Positions 17,138 through 26,857 of a DNA stretch of 64,000 nucleotides are shown in pieces (position 1 is the first letter of the stretch; every line of letters starts with the position of its first letter). The position numbers and the translations under genes are program-made. Below the pieces are notes generated by a model that did not search any database, had not been told where the DNA came from, and worked only from the letters and a program-made list of their open reading frames with translations. The stretch is from JAGTVG01 sp965365275 (GTDB taxonomy: Bacteria; Bacteroidota; Bacteroidia; Cytophagales; Cyclobacteriaceae): positions 1-64,000 of the forward strand of contig CBDUBA010000010.1 of the NCBI GenBank assembly GCA_965365275.1, given 5' to 3'.

Positions 17138-18952
17138 ATGCACATAAAAATTTTTTATTTACAATCCCGTAAAGTGCTATCTGGAATTGGTTTCAAGGCT
17201 TTTTACATATTATTTCTATTTTTTTTGAGCTTCCTGTCTGGATGCGGGGAAAATGAACTTAATGAACAAAGATTACCAAATATAATCCTGTTGATAACCG
17301 ATGATCAAGGGTACGGTGACCTTGGTTTTCACGGGAATTCAGTCATTCGGACCCCTACTTTGGATTCGTTGGCATTAAATAGTACACGGTTGACCCATTT
17401 TTATGTCTCACCCGTTTGTGCACCGACCCGGTCGAGTTTGATGACCGGAAGGTATTCCTTACGTACTGGTGTTTTTGACACCTACAATGGTGGGGCTATC
17501 ATGTCTGATCAGGAAATTACCATAGCTGAATATTTAAAACAGGCGGGGTACCGGACTGGAATTTTTGGGAAATGGCACCTGGGAGATACATATCCTTACC
17601 GGCCGCATGATCAGGGATTTGATATATCCAGGGTGCATGCCGGTGGTGGTATTGGTCAACCCGGAGATTTCTATGAAAATTTTGTGAAAGGGGACTCCAG
17701 TTATTTTAACCCTCTTTTAGAATTTAACGGGGTAAAAACGAAAACCTTTGGTTATTGTTCTGATGTATTTACCGATCTGGCCATTGATTTCATTCAGGAG
17801 GACAGTGACAAACCTTTCTTTGCATATGTTTCATATAATGCCCCTCATACTCCATTGCAGGTTCCTGATGGATACATGCAAATGTATGATACCGTAGACA
17901 TACTGCCAGATCTGTTTCCATCCAGTGGGTCTGATATGGCTCATATGACAGATAGTGACATTGAGTCTGCGCGTAAGATATATGCCATGGTCACCAATAT
18001 TGATGATAATATTTCCAGGTTATGGAAAACTGTAGAAGATGAAGGGATCGCTGAGAATACATTAATCATCTTTATTACAGATAACGGACCGCAGCAGAGA
18101 AGATATAATGGAGGATTGCGAAGCCGCAAAGGTTCTGTGTATGAAGGGGGAATTCGTGTGCCATCCTTCTGGCACTGGCCAGAAACACTCGAACCGGGGG
18201 ATCGAACTTTTATTTCCGCTCATATTGACATATTACCTACGCTTCTGGATATATGTGGTTTGCAGGTTAGTACCAGGAATCCTGTCGACGGCATCAGTCT
18301 GTTACCTCTTTTGTATGGTGAAAATGGTGATAACATAGAACGGAAGATTGCACACTATTGGCACAGGGGCTATCTGGAACCATATCATAATATTGCCTAC
18401 AGATCCGGGAATTATAAATTGGTAGGCCATGGTGATTATTTGATGGAGAATTCAGAATTCGAGTTGTATGATATACAATCTGATCCGAACGAGGAAAAGG
18501 ATATCAGTAATTCATCTGCTTCAATGGTTGATTCTTTGAAAAAGGAGTTTGATCAATGGTACGCTGAGATAATGGAGAGTGATAATTTAAATATACAGCG
18601 TATCCATATTGGCACTCAATTTCAGAATCCGGTTACACTGGGTAGAAATGATACAAAAGGGGCCTCCGCAAAGCAATGGATGAGCGAATCCGGGATGGGT
18701 TACTGGGATGTTATGGTACATGAAGCCGGATTGTATGATATTGAAGTCAGATTCTTCAAACCTGTTGAGGTTCCGGGTACGACCTCAATACGTTTCGGGA
18801 CTGTACAACGAACTTTATCAACGGATATTCGGGATAATTTAATCATCTTTAAGGATGTTGAGCTCAGGGAAGGACCTTGTATGGTAGAAGCCTGGCATCA
18901 AAACAGGGGAAAGATCTATGCCCCGATCTTAATGGAAGTATCAAAGCAATAG
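17138..18952 (+). CDS. S1-family sulfatase, lipoprotein, with C-terminal beta domain
   Basis: This 604-residue protein has an N-terminal membrane segment ending in LSFLSGC (Cys at 36), a probable lipobox. The sulfatase motif CAPTRSSLMTGR starts at C94, the residue converted to formylglycine. D55/D56 in LLITDDQ and the GKWHLG segment (144-149) supply metal and substrate residues. After the catalytic domain (about 46-490) a roughly 110-residue beta-rich C-terminal extension follows, which may bind carbohydrate. It hydrolyses sulfate esters of sugars or aryl compounds outside the cytoplasm. It is followed by a GH9 gene and a second sulfatase, together suggesting desulfation and cleavage of one polysaccharide. 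A formylglycine-generating or anSME maturase is not in the window. Confidence 0.9.
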   Translation: MHIKIFYLQSRKVLSGIGFKAFYILFLFFLSFLSGCGENELNEQRLPNIILLITDDQGYGDLGFHGNSVIRTPTLDSLALNSTRLTHFYVSPVCAPTRSSLMTGRYSLRTGVFDTYNGGAIMSDQEITIAEYLKQAGYRTGIFGKWHLGDTYPYRPHDQGFDISRVHAGGGIGQPGDFYENFVKGDSSYFNPLLEFNGVKTKTFGYCSDVFTDLAIDFIQEDSDKPFFAYVSYNAPHTPLQVPDGYMQMYDTVDILPDLFPSSGSDMAHMTDSDIESARKIYAMVTNIDDNISRLWKTVEDEGIAENTLIIFITDNGPQQRRYNGGLRSRKGSVYEGGIRVPSFWHWPETLEPGDRTFISAHIDILPTLLDICGLQVSTRNPVDGISLLPLLYGENGDNIERKIAHYWHRGYLEPYHNIAYRSGNYKLVGHGDYLMENSEFELYDIQSDPNEEKDISNSSASMVDSLKKEFDQWYAEIMESDNLNIQRIHIGTQFQNPVTLGRNDTKGASAKQWMSESGMGYWDVMVHEAGLYDIEVRFFKPVEVPGTTSIRFGTVQRTLSTDIRDNLIIFKDVELREGPCMVEAWHQNRGKIYAPILMEVSKQ

Positions 18953-19028
18953 TAATGCTCGGGATTCTGAATATTACTAATTAGTTTTGGGCTCTTAATT
19001 GCTTCAAATTTTTTTAAAACTTTTAAAC

Positions 19029-20768
19029 ATGAAGAACCATCAATTTTTTATCATCCTTCTAGGCATACTTTTATCTTTCCAGTGTTCCGGACCGGATAAT
19101 AGTACTAACATGATGTCAGATAATATCAGGATCAACCAGGTAGGCTATGAAATCAACAGTCCGAAAAGATTTATTGTTACTGACACGGAATCAGAGGCAT
19201 TTGAGATCCTAAATGAATCAGGGGATGTTATACATGAAGGAAATCTCATTGATAGGGGTGAATGGAAATCCTCCGGTGAATCCGTTAAAATGGGCGATTT
19301 CTCAACATTCAATGACCACGGAACTTACAGGATCCGAGTAGAAGGTCATGGAACCTCCTATCCATTTCAGATAGGCAGCAATCTTTATCTTGATGCGGCT
19401 ATCGATGGCTTAAAATCCTTTTATCTGCAAAGAATGACCATAGATATTGATCAGAAGTTTGCTGGTGTTTACCGTCGGCCGGGAGGTCATCCGGATACTG
19501 TGTGTTATTTTCATGAATCTACCGGCAGGAATTCAGGATACAAATCCTCACCTGGGGGATGGTATGATGCCGGAGATTATGGGAAATATATTGTGAATGC
19601 CGGGGTAACTGTGGGCACCATGCTGGCTTTGAACGACATTAATCCCCATATTTTTCAGGATGGTTCCTTATGGATACCTGAAAGCGGTAATGGTAAAAAT
19701 GATCTGCTGGATGAGATCAAATTTGAACTGGATTGGATGAGGACCATGCAGGATGAGGATGGAGGAGTGTTCCATAAACTTACGACTAAAAGATTTGAAG
19801 GATTTGTCATGCCGGTAGAGGCTGTTAATGACCGGTATATTATTGGAAAATCAACCGCTGCCACACTGGACTTTGCATCCAGCATGGCCATGGCTTCAAG
19901 ATTATATAAGGAATTTGATCCGGTCTTCGCAGAAACCTGCCAGGAGGCTGCCATAAAAGCCTGGTCATGGGCCATGAATAATCCTGAAGCCTATTACGTC
20001 AAGAATCCCGAAGATATCCAAACAGGAGCCTATAACGACATTGTTCTGGAGGAGGAGTTCTTCTGGGCAGCTGCTGAACTCTATATCTCAACCGGGGAGG
20101 AGAACTATTATAATTTTATAAAAGACGATTTATCAGGAATGGAATTCAGGGTAGAAGAAAGTTGGAGGAATTATGTCGATAATATTGGATATTATTCTTT
20201 GCTTACGCCCAAAAGTCCTCTGAGCGATGTTGACAAGAAAATCATTGAAAATAGGTTGGTCACGTTGGCCGACAGCCTTACGAATGTTATTGAAAAGCAT
20301 CCCTATCGAATCCCTGTTGATCATTTTCAATGGGGTTCAAACAGTGATTTTCTGAATGCTGCTGTATTGTTCACGGTGGCGCATCATTACACTGGTAATC
20401 TGGTCTATAAGGAATCCATGTATGAAACCCTGGATTATATTTTTGGGAAAAATGCTACAGGCTACTCCTTTATAACCGGATATGGCAGTAAAACACCCAT
20501 GCATATCCATCATCGCCAGTCTGAAGCAGATGGCATATTGGATCCATTTCCAGGATTTGTTGTGGGTGGGCCAAATATGTCCAGGCAGGATGAAGGAAAC
20601 CTGGGATCCGCTGGTAAAAAATACGAAAGCCCGCTTCCGGCCCGGTCATATATTGATGAAGTCGAAAGCTTTGCCTCCAACGAGATCTGCATAAACTGGA
20701 ACGCGCCGTACATATTCGTACTGGGCTATCTTACAGATACCAGTGATGAGATTTTGATAGTAGAATAG
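19029..20768 (+). CDS. glycoside hydrolase family 9 enzyme with N-terminal Ig-like domain, lipoprotein
   Basis: The start was set at MKNHQFFIILL (579 residues), which gives a clean signal with Cys at 19 (LLSFQC, an imperfect lipobox). An Ig-like cellulase N domain (about 33-115, starting IRINQVGY) precedes the (alpha/alpha)6 catalytic domain. The GH9 signatures are clear: GGWYDAGDYGKY with catalytic Asp (D180/D183), HIHHRQSEADG, and the acid Glu E552 in NEICINWNAP. GH9 covers endoglucanases, beta-glucosidases and exo-glucosaminidases. Its place between two sulfatases points to a sulfated or amino-sugar glycan rather than plain cellulose; this is inference. No SusC/SusD pair is linked. Confidence 0.9.
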   Translation: MKNHQFFIILLGILLSFQCSGPDNSTNMMSDNIRINQVGYEINSPKRFIVTDTESEAFEILNESGDVIHEGNLIDRGEWKSSGESVKMGDFSTFNDHGTYRIRVEGHGTSYPFQIGSNLYLDAAIDGLKSFYLQRMTIDIDQKFAGVYRRPGGHPDTVCYFHESTGRNSGYKSSPGGWYDAGDYGKYIVNAGVTVGTMLALNDINPHIFQDGSLWIPESGNGKNDLLDEIKFELDWMRTMQDEDGGVFHKLTTKRFEGFVMPVEAVNDRYIIGKSTAATLDFASSMAMASRLYKEFDPVFAETCQEAAIKAWSWAMNNPEAYYVKNPEDIQTGAYNDIVLEEEFFWAAAELYISTGEENYYNFIKDDLSGMEFRVEESWRNYVDNIGYYSLLTPKSPLSDVDKKIIENRLVTLADSLTNVIEKHPYRIPVDHFQWGSNSDFLNAAVLFTVAHHYTGNLVYKESMYETLDYIFGKNATGYSFITGYGSKTPMHIHHRQSEADGILDPFPGFVVGGPNMSRQDEGNLGSAGKKYESPLPARSYIDEVESFASNEICINWNAPYIFVLGYLTDTSDEILIVE

Positions 20769-20903
20769 GATGATCACAGGTTTTGCTGGTTTGGTATTCA
20801 TATTCTATGCTTGATATAAATTGGAATTGAAAACCTTAATATTGTGAATGATATGGTAATTTAGCCTGATACATCCCAAGGTCCTGTTTTAAATATTGTA
20901 TAT

Positions 20904-22433
20904 ATGAAAATTAATTATAGAAATTTGATAATCCCGGCCCTCGTCATACTTTTCATCCTGACTGTCTGTAAACCCAAGGTAGACAATATCGATAGCCCCA
21001 GGGAAGGGATGTCCTTATTACTGGAAAAGTCGGGCAGGTCAACGGATCTGAAAAATGTTATCTTTGTACTGAGTGATGATCATCGATATGACTTTATGGG
21101 TTTTACAGGGAAAGTTCCCTGGTTAAAAACCCCGGCCATGGATAAAATGGCCGCCGAGGGCTGCCATCTCCAAAATGCTTTTGTTACCACATCATTATGT
21201 TCTCCAAGCCGGGCTTCCATTCTGACCGGGATGTATTCTCATGCACATACAGTGGTAGATAATCAGGCGCCGGTACCCGATGATCTTATATTTTTCCCTC
21301 AGTACCTTCAAAAGGCTGGATATGAAACCGCCTATTTTGGGAAATGGCATATGGGGCATGGGCACGATGATCCAAGACCAGGATTCGACCACTGGGAAAG
21401 CTTCAAAGGACAGGGAAATTATTATAAACCCAGTCTCAACATCAATGGTGAACGATTTGAATATGATGAGGACACCTATGTTACTGACCTGTTGACTGAA
21501 CATGCGCTGGAATGGATGAAGAATAGAAGCAAGAATAAACCATTCTTCATGTATCTGTCCCATAAGGCCGTGCATGCCCTCTTCAAACCTGCCCAGAGGC
21601 ATGCAGGGATGTATAAAAATGAAGAAGTAGTTATACCACCATCCTATTACCTGACCGCCACGGATGAATATAAAGATCATGAAATTCCGGAATGGGTTAA
21701 ACAACAGCGTAATAGTTGGCATGGTGTTGATGATATGTACCATGGTGCCCATAATTTTGATACATTTTTTAAAGCTTATTGTGAAACGCTGACTGCACTC
21801 GATGAAAGCCTGGGTTCAGTGATCAGCTATGTAGAGAATTCAGATCTTAAAGAGAATACCCTTGTATTGTACATGGGGGATAATGGTTTTTCCTTTGGAG
21901 AACACGGACTTATCGATAAGCGTCAGGCTTACGAAGAATCCTGGAGGGTACCTCTTCTCGCATGGGCCCCTGGAATGATAAAACCCGGTTCCAAGGTGAA
22001 GAACCTGGTTCAAAATATTGATATAGCCCCTACCGTTCTCGACATGGCGGGTCTGGTCGCTCCGGATTATATGCCAGGGAAATCAATAGGACCATTATTG
22101 AAAGGTGAAGAGGTTGTTGACTGGCGTGATAAGATTTTCTATGAATATTACTGGGAATATGCCTACCCTCAGACTCCTACAGTACATGCAGTTAGAACCG
22201 ACAGGTACAAATTTATTCGATATCATGGCCTTTGGGATTCCAATGAATTCTATGATCTCGAGAATGATCCCTGGGAGATGAATAATCTGATACGAAGCCC
22301 GGAACATCAGGAACAGATTGCAGCGATGCTGGACGATTTATGGTCCTGGCTTGAAGAAACGGGAGGCATGCAGATCCCTTTAAAGCGTACCACCCACAAG
22401 AAAATTGACAACCGCTTCAAAGGATATTATTAG
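20904..22433 (+). CDS. S1-family sulfatase (N-acetylglucosamine-6-sulfatase-like)
   Basis: This 509-residue sulfatase begins with a signal segment ending in LTVC (Cys 22, possible lipoprotein). The formylglycine motif is CSPSRASILTGMY with C99. Other markers are LSDDHRYD (metal Asp pair), FGKWHMG and MGDNGFSFGEH. The C-terminal FYDLENDPWEMNNL is typical of the iduronate / GlcNAc-6-sulfatase-like group with a DUF4976-type end. It resembles that group more than the first sulfatase here, so the two enzymes probably remove sulfate from different positions. It is the last gene of the sulfatase-GH9-sulfatase set, 135 bp after GH9. The exact substrate cannot be read from sequence. Confidence 0.88.
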   Translation: MKINYRNLIIPALVILFILTVCKPKVDNIDSPREGMSLLLEKSGRSTDLKNVIFVLSDDHRYDFMGFTGKVPWLKTPAMDKMAAEGCHLQNAFVTTSLCSPSRASILTGMYSHAHTVVDNQAPVPDDLIFFPQYLQKAGYETAYFGKWHMGHGHDDPRPGFDHWESFKGQGNYYKPSLNINGERFEYDEDTYVTDLLTEHALEWMKNRSKNKPFFMYLSHKAVHALFKPAQRHAGMYKNEEVVIPPSYYLTATDEYKDHEIPEWVKQQRNSWHGVDDMYHGAHNFDTFFKAYCETLTALDESLGSVISYVENSDLKENTLVLYMGDNGFSFGEHGLIDKRQAYEESWRVPLLAWAPGMIKPGSKVKNLVQNIDIAPTVLDMAGLVAPDYMPGKSIGPLLKGEEVVDWRDKIFYEYYWEYAYPQTPTVHAVRTDRYKFIRYHGLWDSNEFYDLENDPWEMNNLIRSPEHQEQIAAMLDDLWSWLEETGGMQIPLKRTTHKKIDNRFKGYY

Positions 22434-22471
22434 GTATAAGCTGTATCTGGATACTGTGGCCCTCGGAATAA

Positions 22472-22562
22472 GATTTTCGTACGAACTTCTTCTCAGGCTT
22501 CCGGTCTGGATCTCAAGCCTGCCTGTAATCAGGGATTCATTCGGGCTTCTTCTCAAGCCTCC
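22472..22562. repeat. imperfect two-copy repeat, about 60-bp spacing
   Basis: CTTCTTCTCAGGCTTCC (near 22486-22502) recurs as CTTCTTCTCAAGCCTCC (near 22546-22562), with a partial copy TCTCAAGCCT at 22511-22520. It lies in the gap between the converging sulfatase and Cys-rich protein genes and includes the last codons of the latter. It could be a local duplication of that gene's 3' end. Confidence 0.45.
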
Positions 22563-23179
22563 AATATTAGATCTGCGGCTATCCGTACAGCGGTTCGGAC
22601 TATCCTGCTGCATGTATGCGTAGCGCCAGCCTCCTGGAATTTATGAAGATCATCTTCCTTGCGGAGGTCTAATTCCATGCCAAATTCTGATTTTACTATA
22701 TCTCTGCATCTCAAACTCCCAAGCTCCTGTTCAAATCGATCACAGAATTCATTTGCAGGCTTTAATGAATCCCTGTATCCCTGCCAGTCAGTTATACTAT
22801 TTTTCCCAAACACAAGCCCGAGCGCGAGTAATGCACCTGATACAGCTCCACAGGTCTCACCTCTCTCAGCAATGCCTGGTACAGGACTGAGTGCCTTTAC
22901 CATTTCGGCATTGCCCAGCCCAAATTGTTCTGATAGCGCCAGAAAAGAGGATTGAGCACAATGGTGTGATAATTCCATATAGTGATCTACTTTCTGATCG
23001 AGTAATTGAAATACCTGTTCTTTTGGCATACTTTTGCTGATGCTCATGGCATCAGGTTCCTTTAACAACGAATCACTTTTCTTATCATCATAATTTGAAG
23101 TGCAATTACCCAGAAAAACTGATCCTGTCATTGCAGAACCAGCTACGATAAAATCACGGCGATTTATCATCTTTTTCAT
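22553..23179 (-). CDS. C_GCAxxG_C_C family protein with Tat-type lipoprotein signal
   Basis: This 208-residue protein starts MINRRDFIVAGSAMTG, a twin-arginine signal, ending FLGNC (Cys 25, a possible lipobox). The mature part shows the redox-type Cys pattern of the C_GCAxxG_C_C family: HHCAQSSFLAL, GETCGAVSGALLALG, a Cys pair in CDRFEQELGSLRC, and a last Cys in HTCSRI. Family members are thought to be redox or metal proteins but their job is unknown. Tat export would fit a folded cofactor-bearing protein outside the cytoplasm. It is convergent with the sulfatase gene and not clearly in an operon. Confidence 0.8.
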   Translation of the reverse strand: MKKMINRRDFIVAGSAMTGSVFLGNCTSNYDDKKSDSLLKEPDAMSISKSMPKEQVFQLLDQKVDHYMELSHHCAQSSFLALSEQFGLGNAEMVKALSPVPGIAERGETCGAVSGALLALGLVFGKNSITDWQGYRDSLKPANEFCDRFEQELGSLRCRDIVKSEFGMELDLRKEDDLHKFQEAGATHTCSRIVRTAVRIAADLILEA

Positions 23180-23444
23180 AATAAAACCTCTATTCCTAAG
23201 TTACGAAGATTTCATTTAGAATCCCTAAAGGTTAAATAATGATTAGCATTTACACTCGATCAATCGTTCAATGTTATATATTGATTTAGTGTGCAGGGGA
23301 ATCATATTCATGATGTCTGAGCGACTGAAATACGCATCACCTTTAAACATGCAAGAGTAAACATCCCGGGTAGATCAGATGCCAATTCTCCTGATATGAT
23401 CAAACATGTGATCAGAATTAAAATAAGGATACGGATTGAAATAT

Positions 23445-24233
23445 TTACAGGGTTGGGGTTATGCCTCCATCCACAGGAAGGTTAATGCCATTGATATATC
23501 CCGCGGCAGGGGATGCAAGAAATGCCGCAGCATATCCCATTTCTTCAGGTCCCCCAAGCCTTTTTGCAGGAATCTTGTCAGCAGCCTGTTTCTCGAATTC
23601 TTCATGGCTTATACCGGCCTCCTGGGCTTTCTTGATGAACAACTCATCCAAACGCCCCGTTTTTGTATATCCGGGAAGAATATTATTTACAGTTATGCCA
23701 AATGGACCCAACTCATTGGCCAGGGTTTTCGCCCAACTGGCTACTGCTCCACGTATTGTATTTGATACCCCCAAACCGGCGATGGGAGTCTTTACCGATA
23801 TGGAAATAACATTTATAATGCGACCATATTCAGATTCCTTCATGCCCGGTGCCACGAGGGTGACGAGATTCTGATTATTAATTAAATGCGCATTGAATCC
23901 GGTAATAAACTTATCCCCATCTGATTCCATGACGGTCCCACCAGGGGGGCCTCCTGTATTGTTGACCAGAACATGTATGGTTTTTCCTGTTTTCAGAAAT
24001 TGATCTGTTGCTTTTCGGACTTCATCGGGTTTGTTAAAATCTGCCACCAGGTAATCGTGGGATTGCCCCTGGGCCTTATCCAATTCCTCTACAACACGTT
24101 TTAAGCTCGTTTCATTTCGTGCAAAAAGAATAACATTTGCTCCATTTTTTGCTAGTTCGATGGCAATTGCTTTTCCGATACCTTGTGTGCTTCCACAAAC
24201 CAGGGCATTCTTATTCTTCAAACTTAGATCCAT
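23445..24233 (-). CDS. SDR-family oxidoreductase lacking the YxxxK motif
   Basis: The start was set at MDLSLKNKNALVCG (262 residues). The NAD(P)-binding motif GSTQGIG and the NNTGGPP segment are those of classical short-chain dehydrogenases. The expected catalytic Tyr-x-x-x-Lys segment reads SNTIRGAV, so Tyr and Lys are replaced by Ser and Arg. The conserved Ser of the tetrad lies in NVISIS. This matches a known SDR subgroup annotated as 3-oxoacyl-ACP-reductase-like with unclear activity. The C-terminal GINLPVDGG is normal. It is flanked by 265 bp without a gene on one side and convergent to nothing close. Function unknown. Confidence 0.85.
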   Translation of the reverse strand: MDLSLKNKNALVCGSTQGIGKAIAIELAKNGANVILFARNETSLKRVVEELDKAQGQSHDYLVADFNKPDEVRKATDQFLKTGKTIHVLVNNTGGPPGGTVMESDGDKFITGFNAHLINNQNLVTLVAPGMKESEYGRIINVISISVKTPIAGLGVSNTIRGAVASWAKTLANELGPFGITVNNILPGYTKTGRLDELFIKKAQEAGISHEEFEKQAADKIPAKRLGGPEEMGYAAAFLASPAAGYINGINLPVDGGITPTL

Positions 24234-24349
24234 ATTGTCATGAGTTATAAATGATAGTAAAAATAGCAATATTCTACAGTCTAAGGCAAGTGTTATCTGA
24301 TTTGATAATCTTGGAGTATTATGCTACCACTAGTCTATGGAATTATTTA

Positions 24350-26737
24350 TTATTCTTCTCTCAGTGCTTTAACAGGATTCGATATGGCAGCCTTTATTGT
24401 ATGAAAACTGATTGTAGCCAGTGTGATGAAAATGGCTATAAGCGCTGCTGAGACAAAAGTTATATAGCTGATCTCAGTCTGGTATGCAAAGTTCTGTAAC
24501 CATTTGTCCATAAAAATGTATGCGACAGGAATAGCCAGTACGATAGAAATCCCGATCAGGATCAGGAAATCTTTTGATATCATAAATACTATTGTTCCGA
24601 TATTAGCACCAACGACCTTCCTGATCCCTATTTCCTTGGTTCTCTGCTCAGTAGTGAATGACGCCAATCCCAGTAAACCCAGACAGGCAATTATTATCGT
24701 TAAAATAGAGAAAATTGAAAAAATATCGCTTCGCCGCTGGTCATTGGAATATTGTTCCTCAAACTCCTCATCCAGGAAATTATACTCTAGTGGCCGGTTA
24801 GGAAACACATTTTTCCATGCGAGCTCAACTTCCTTAATGGCTTCAGGTATATCTCCACCCTTAAGTTTTATATGGGCAATATGATTATTCATCCGTAAAT
24901 AAAATAAAACTGGTTCAATAATATCATATAAAGAGCTGTGGTGATAGTCTTTAATAACCCCAACCACCTCAACAAAAGGATCTTCCTCCCCGGTTCCAAA
25001 CTGGAATTTTTTTCCAATCGCATTATCCCAGTTCATCCTTTTGGCCATTGATTCAGTGACGATCACGGCCTGGGATGTATCCGAGGTGACCTCTCTTGAG
25101 AAGTTCCTTCCTTCAAGGATCTCAAAACCAAGGGTAGGGATATAGTCGTAATCAATACCGTAAAGGTCTATACCCCTTTCAACCATCTCACCCGCATCAT
25201 TTTCAACATTGATCAGGTTCTTGCCAATCCCATAACCTGGGGAAGTTGTGGCTGACCCTACCTCTACGATATAATTTGATTTTTTTAATTCATTCCTGAG
25301 TACCTCAAACTTATCTCTCATATCCTGGTTGAACATGCCTATCCTTATGATCCTATCCTTATCAAATCCCAGATCCTTCTCCCGCAGGTAATTTAACTGG
25401 TCATATACGATCCAGGTGCTGATGATCATAGTTACCGAAATGCCAAACTGTAAAACCACAAGGAATTTTCTGACTACCGAGCTTCCTCCCTTACTTCCAC
25501 TGTTAATTTTCAATACTTCTACAGGTTTAAAGGAAGAAAGGAAAAAGGAAGGATAGGAACCACTCAGAATAGCAACGAATATCACGATACTGAACAGGGA
25601 TATCAGGATAACTGGATTTAGCAAAATATCTGGTGAAATGGCCTTATCCATTAGATCATTGTAAAACGGGATCAAGGCCATAACAAGAATTAGACTGATC
25701 AATAATGAGATCAGGGTATATATCATTGACTCAGTAAGGAACTGTATGATGATCTGCCTTCGGTGTGAACCCATTACTTTGCGGATACCAACCTCGCGAG
25801 CCCGCTTCATTGACCTGGCCGTTGAAAGGTTCATATAGTTGATGCTGGCGATAAGAAGGATGAAAAAGGCAACCGCTGAAAAAATATAAACATAGGCAAT
25901 GTCACCTCCTGATTCAGCCTCATCGCCTATTTTGGAATACAGATGTATATCCTGGATGTTCTGTAAAATATAATTGAAATCGATGCCCAGGTCCGCGAAG
26001 ATCTCGGCACAATAATTATCATAAACTTCATGGAGTTTTTCCTGGAATGCAACCGGGTCTGTCAGGTTCGGACAATATATATAGGTTAATACACCAAAAT
26101 TTCCCCAGTTTCCTTCTCGCCGGAAATCCTGAAGGGTACTCCAGGATATAAATGCATCAATTGAGTTGATATGTGTGTTCTTAGGGATATTTTCAATAAC
26201 ACCCGTAACCTTCAGGGAAAGATCTTCCCCGATAAGGGTTTCTCCGACTACATGGGTATCATCGAAATATTTAAGAGCAATATCTTCTGTTATAACTATT
26301 GAATTGGGCTCATAAAGGCATGTTTTTGGATCACCCTGGATAAACTTGAAGGTAAACAACTCAAAAGTAGCTGAGTCGGCATAAACAAAATCTTCTTCAT
26401 ACATGTTCTCAGATCCTTTTTCAAACATCATCCGGCCGCTTCCTGACAGACGGGCATATTTCTCAACTTCAGGGTAATCTTTCTTTACCGTAGGGGCAAA
26501 CGGGGTTTGCGCAACAGCCCACGTAAATTCATTGTCTACCTCCGTGATATTGGTTACTACACGGTAGACATGATCACCCTCGACATGAAAATTATCATAG
26601 CTTAATTCGTCAATAATATAAAGAACCAGAAAAAGGCAAGAGGTAATGCCAATGATCAGGCCCAGAATATTTATAAAACTGTATCCCTTTTCTTTTTTTA
26701 TGTTTCTAAGGGAGATCTTGATCAGATTTTTGAACAT
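24350..26737 (-). CDS. ABC transporter permease, FtsX/MacB type with two FtsX domains
   Basis: This 795-residue protein begins with the Bacteroidota-typical FKNLIKISLRNIKKEKGYSFINILGL and a first membrane helix (about 20-42). A large periplasmic MacB-type domain follows (about 45-280), then three to four helices (about 285-440), a second periplasmic domain and three final helices (about 680-785) with the TKEIGIRKVVGANIGTIV motif of FtsX domains. Such permeases work with a MacB/LolD-type ATPase in efflux or mechanotransmission, not import. No ATPase gene is adjacent, which is common for these large permeases. Substrate unknown. Confidence 0.85.
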   Translation of the reverse strand: MFKNLIKISLRNIKKEKGYSFINILGLIIGITSCLFLVLYIIDELSYDNFHVEGDHVYRVVTNITEVDNEFTWAVAQTPFAPTVKKDYPEVEKYARLSGSGRMMFEKGSENMYEEDFVYADSATFELFTFKFIQGDPKTCLYEPNSIVITEDIALKYFDDTHVVGETLIGEDLSLKVTGVIENIPKNTHINSIDAFISWSTLQDFRREGNWGNFGVLTYIYCPNLTDPVAFQEKLHEVYDNYCAEIFADLGIDFNYILQNIQDIHLYSKIGDEAESGGDIAYVYIFSAVAFFILLIASINYMNLSTARSMKRAREVGIRKVMGSHRRQIIIQFLTESMIYTLISLLISLILVMALIPFYNDLMDKAISPDILLNPVILISLFSIVIFVAILSGSYPSFFLSSFKPVEVLKINSGSKGGSSVVRKFLVVLQFGISVTMIISTWIVYDQLNYLREKDLGFDKDRIIRIGMFNQDMRDKFEVLRNELKKSNYIVEVGSATTSPGYGIGKNLINVENDAGEMVERGIDLYGIDYDYIPTLGFEILEGRNFSREVTSDTSQAVIVTESMAKRMNWDNAIGKKFQFGTGEEDPFVEVVGVIKDYHHSSLYDIIEPVLFYLRMNNHIAHIKLKGGDIPEAIKEVELAWKNVFPNRPLEYNFLDEEFEEQYSNDQRRSDIFSIFSILTIIIACLGLLGLASFTTEQRTKEIGIRKVVGANIGTIVFMISKDFLILIGISIVLAIPVAYIFMDKWLQNFAYQTEISYITFVSAALIAIFITLATISFHTIKAAISNPVKALREE

Positions 26738-26857
26738 GTTCTCAGAGGTAAAATTAAATTTGTTTCAGATCTATCTTAATATAGGATGTATAGAAAAAGA
26801 AAAAAGTTTAACAAGTGGAGGGTTATTTCCGGTATTGATCAAGATATGTATCTTTTA

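Noticed and set aside
22380..22613. 77-residue minus-strand frame with GLRRSPNES/SLRRSSYEN repeats
   Set aside because: It is a shifted frame across the end of the sulfatase and the Cys-rich protein gene; the repeat comes from DNA duplication, not a real protein.
23380..23444. TGATCA-rich palindromic stretch downstream of the SDR gene
   Set aside because: The arms are short and self-complementary with several alternative pairings, and there is no T run; not convincing as terminator or operator.
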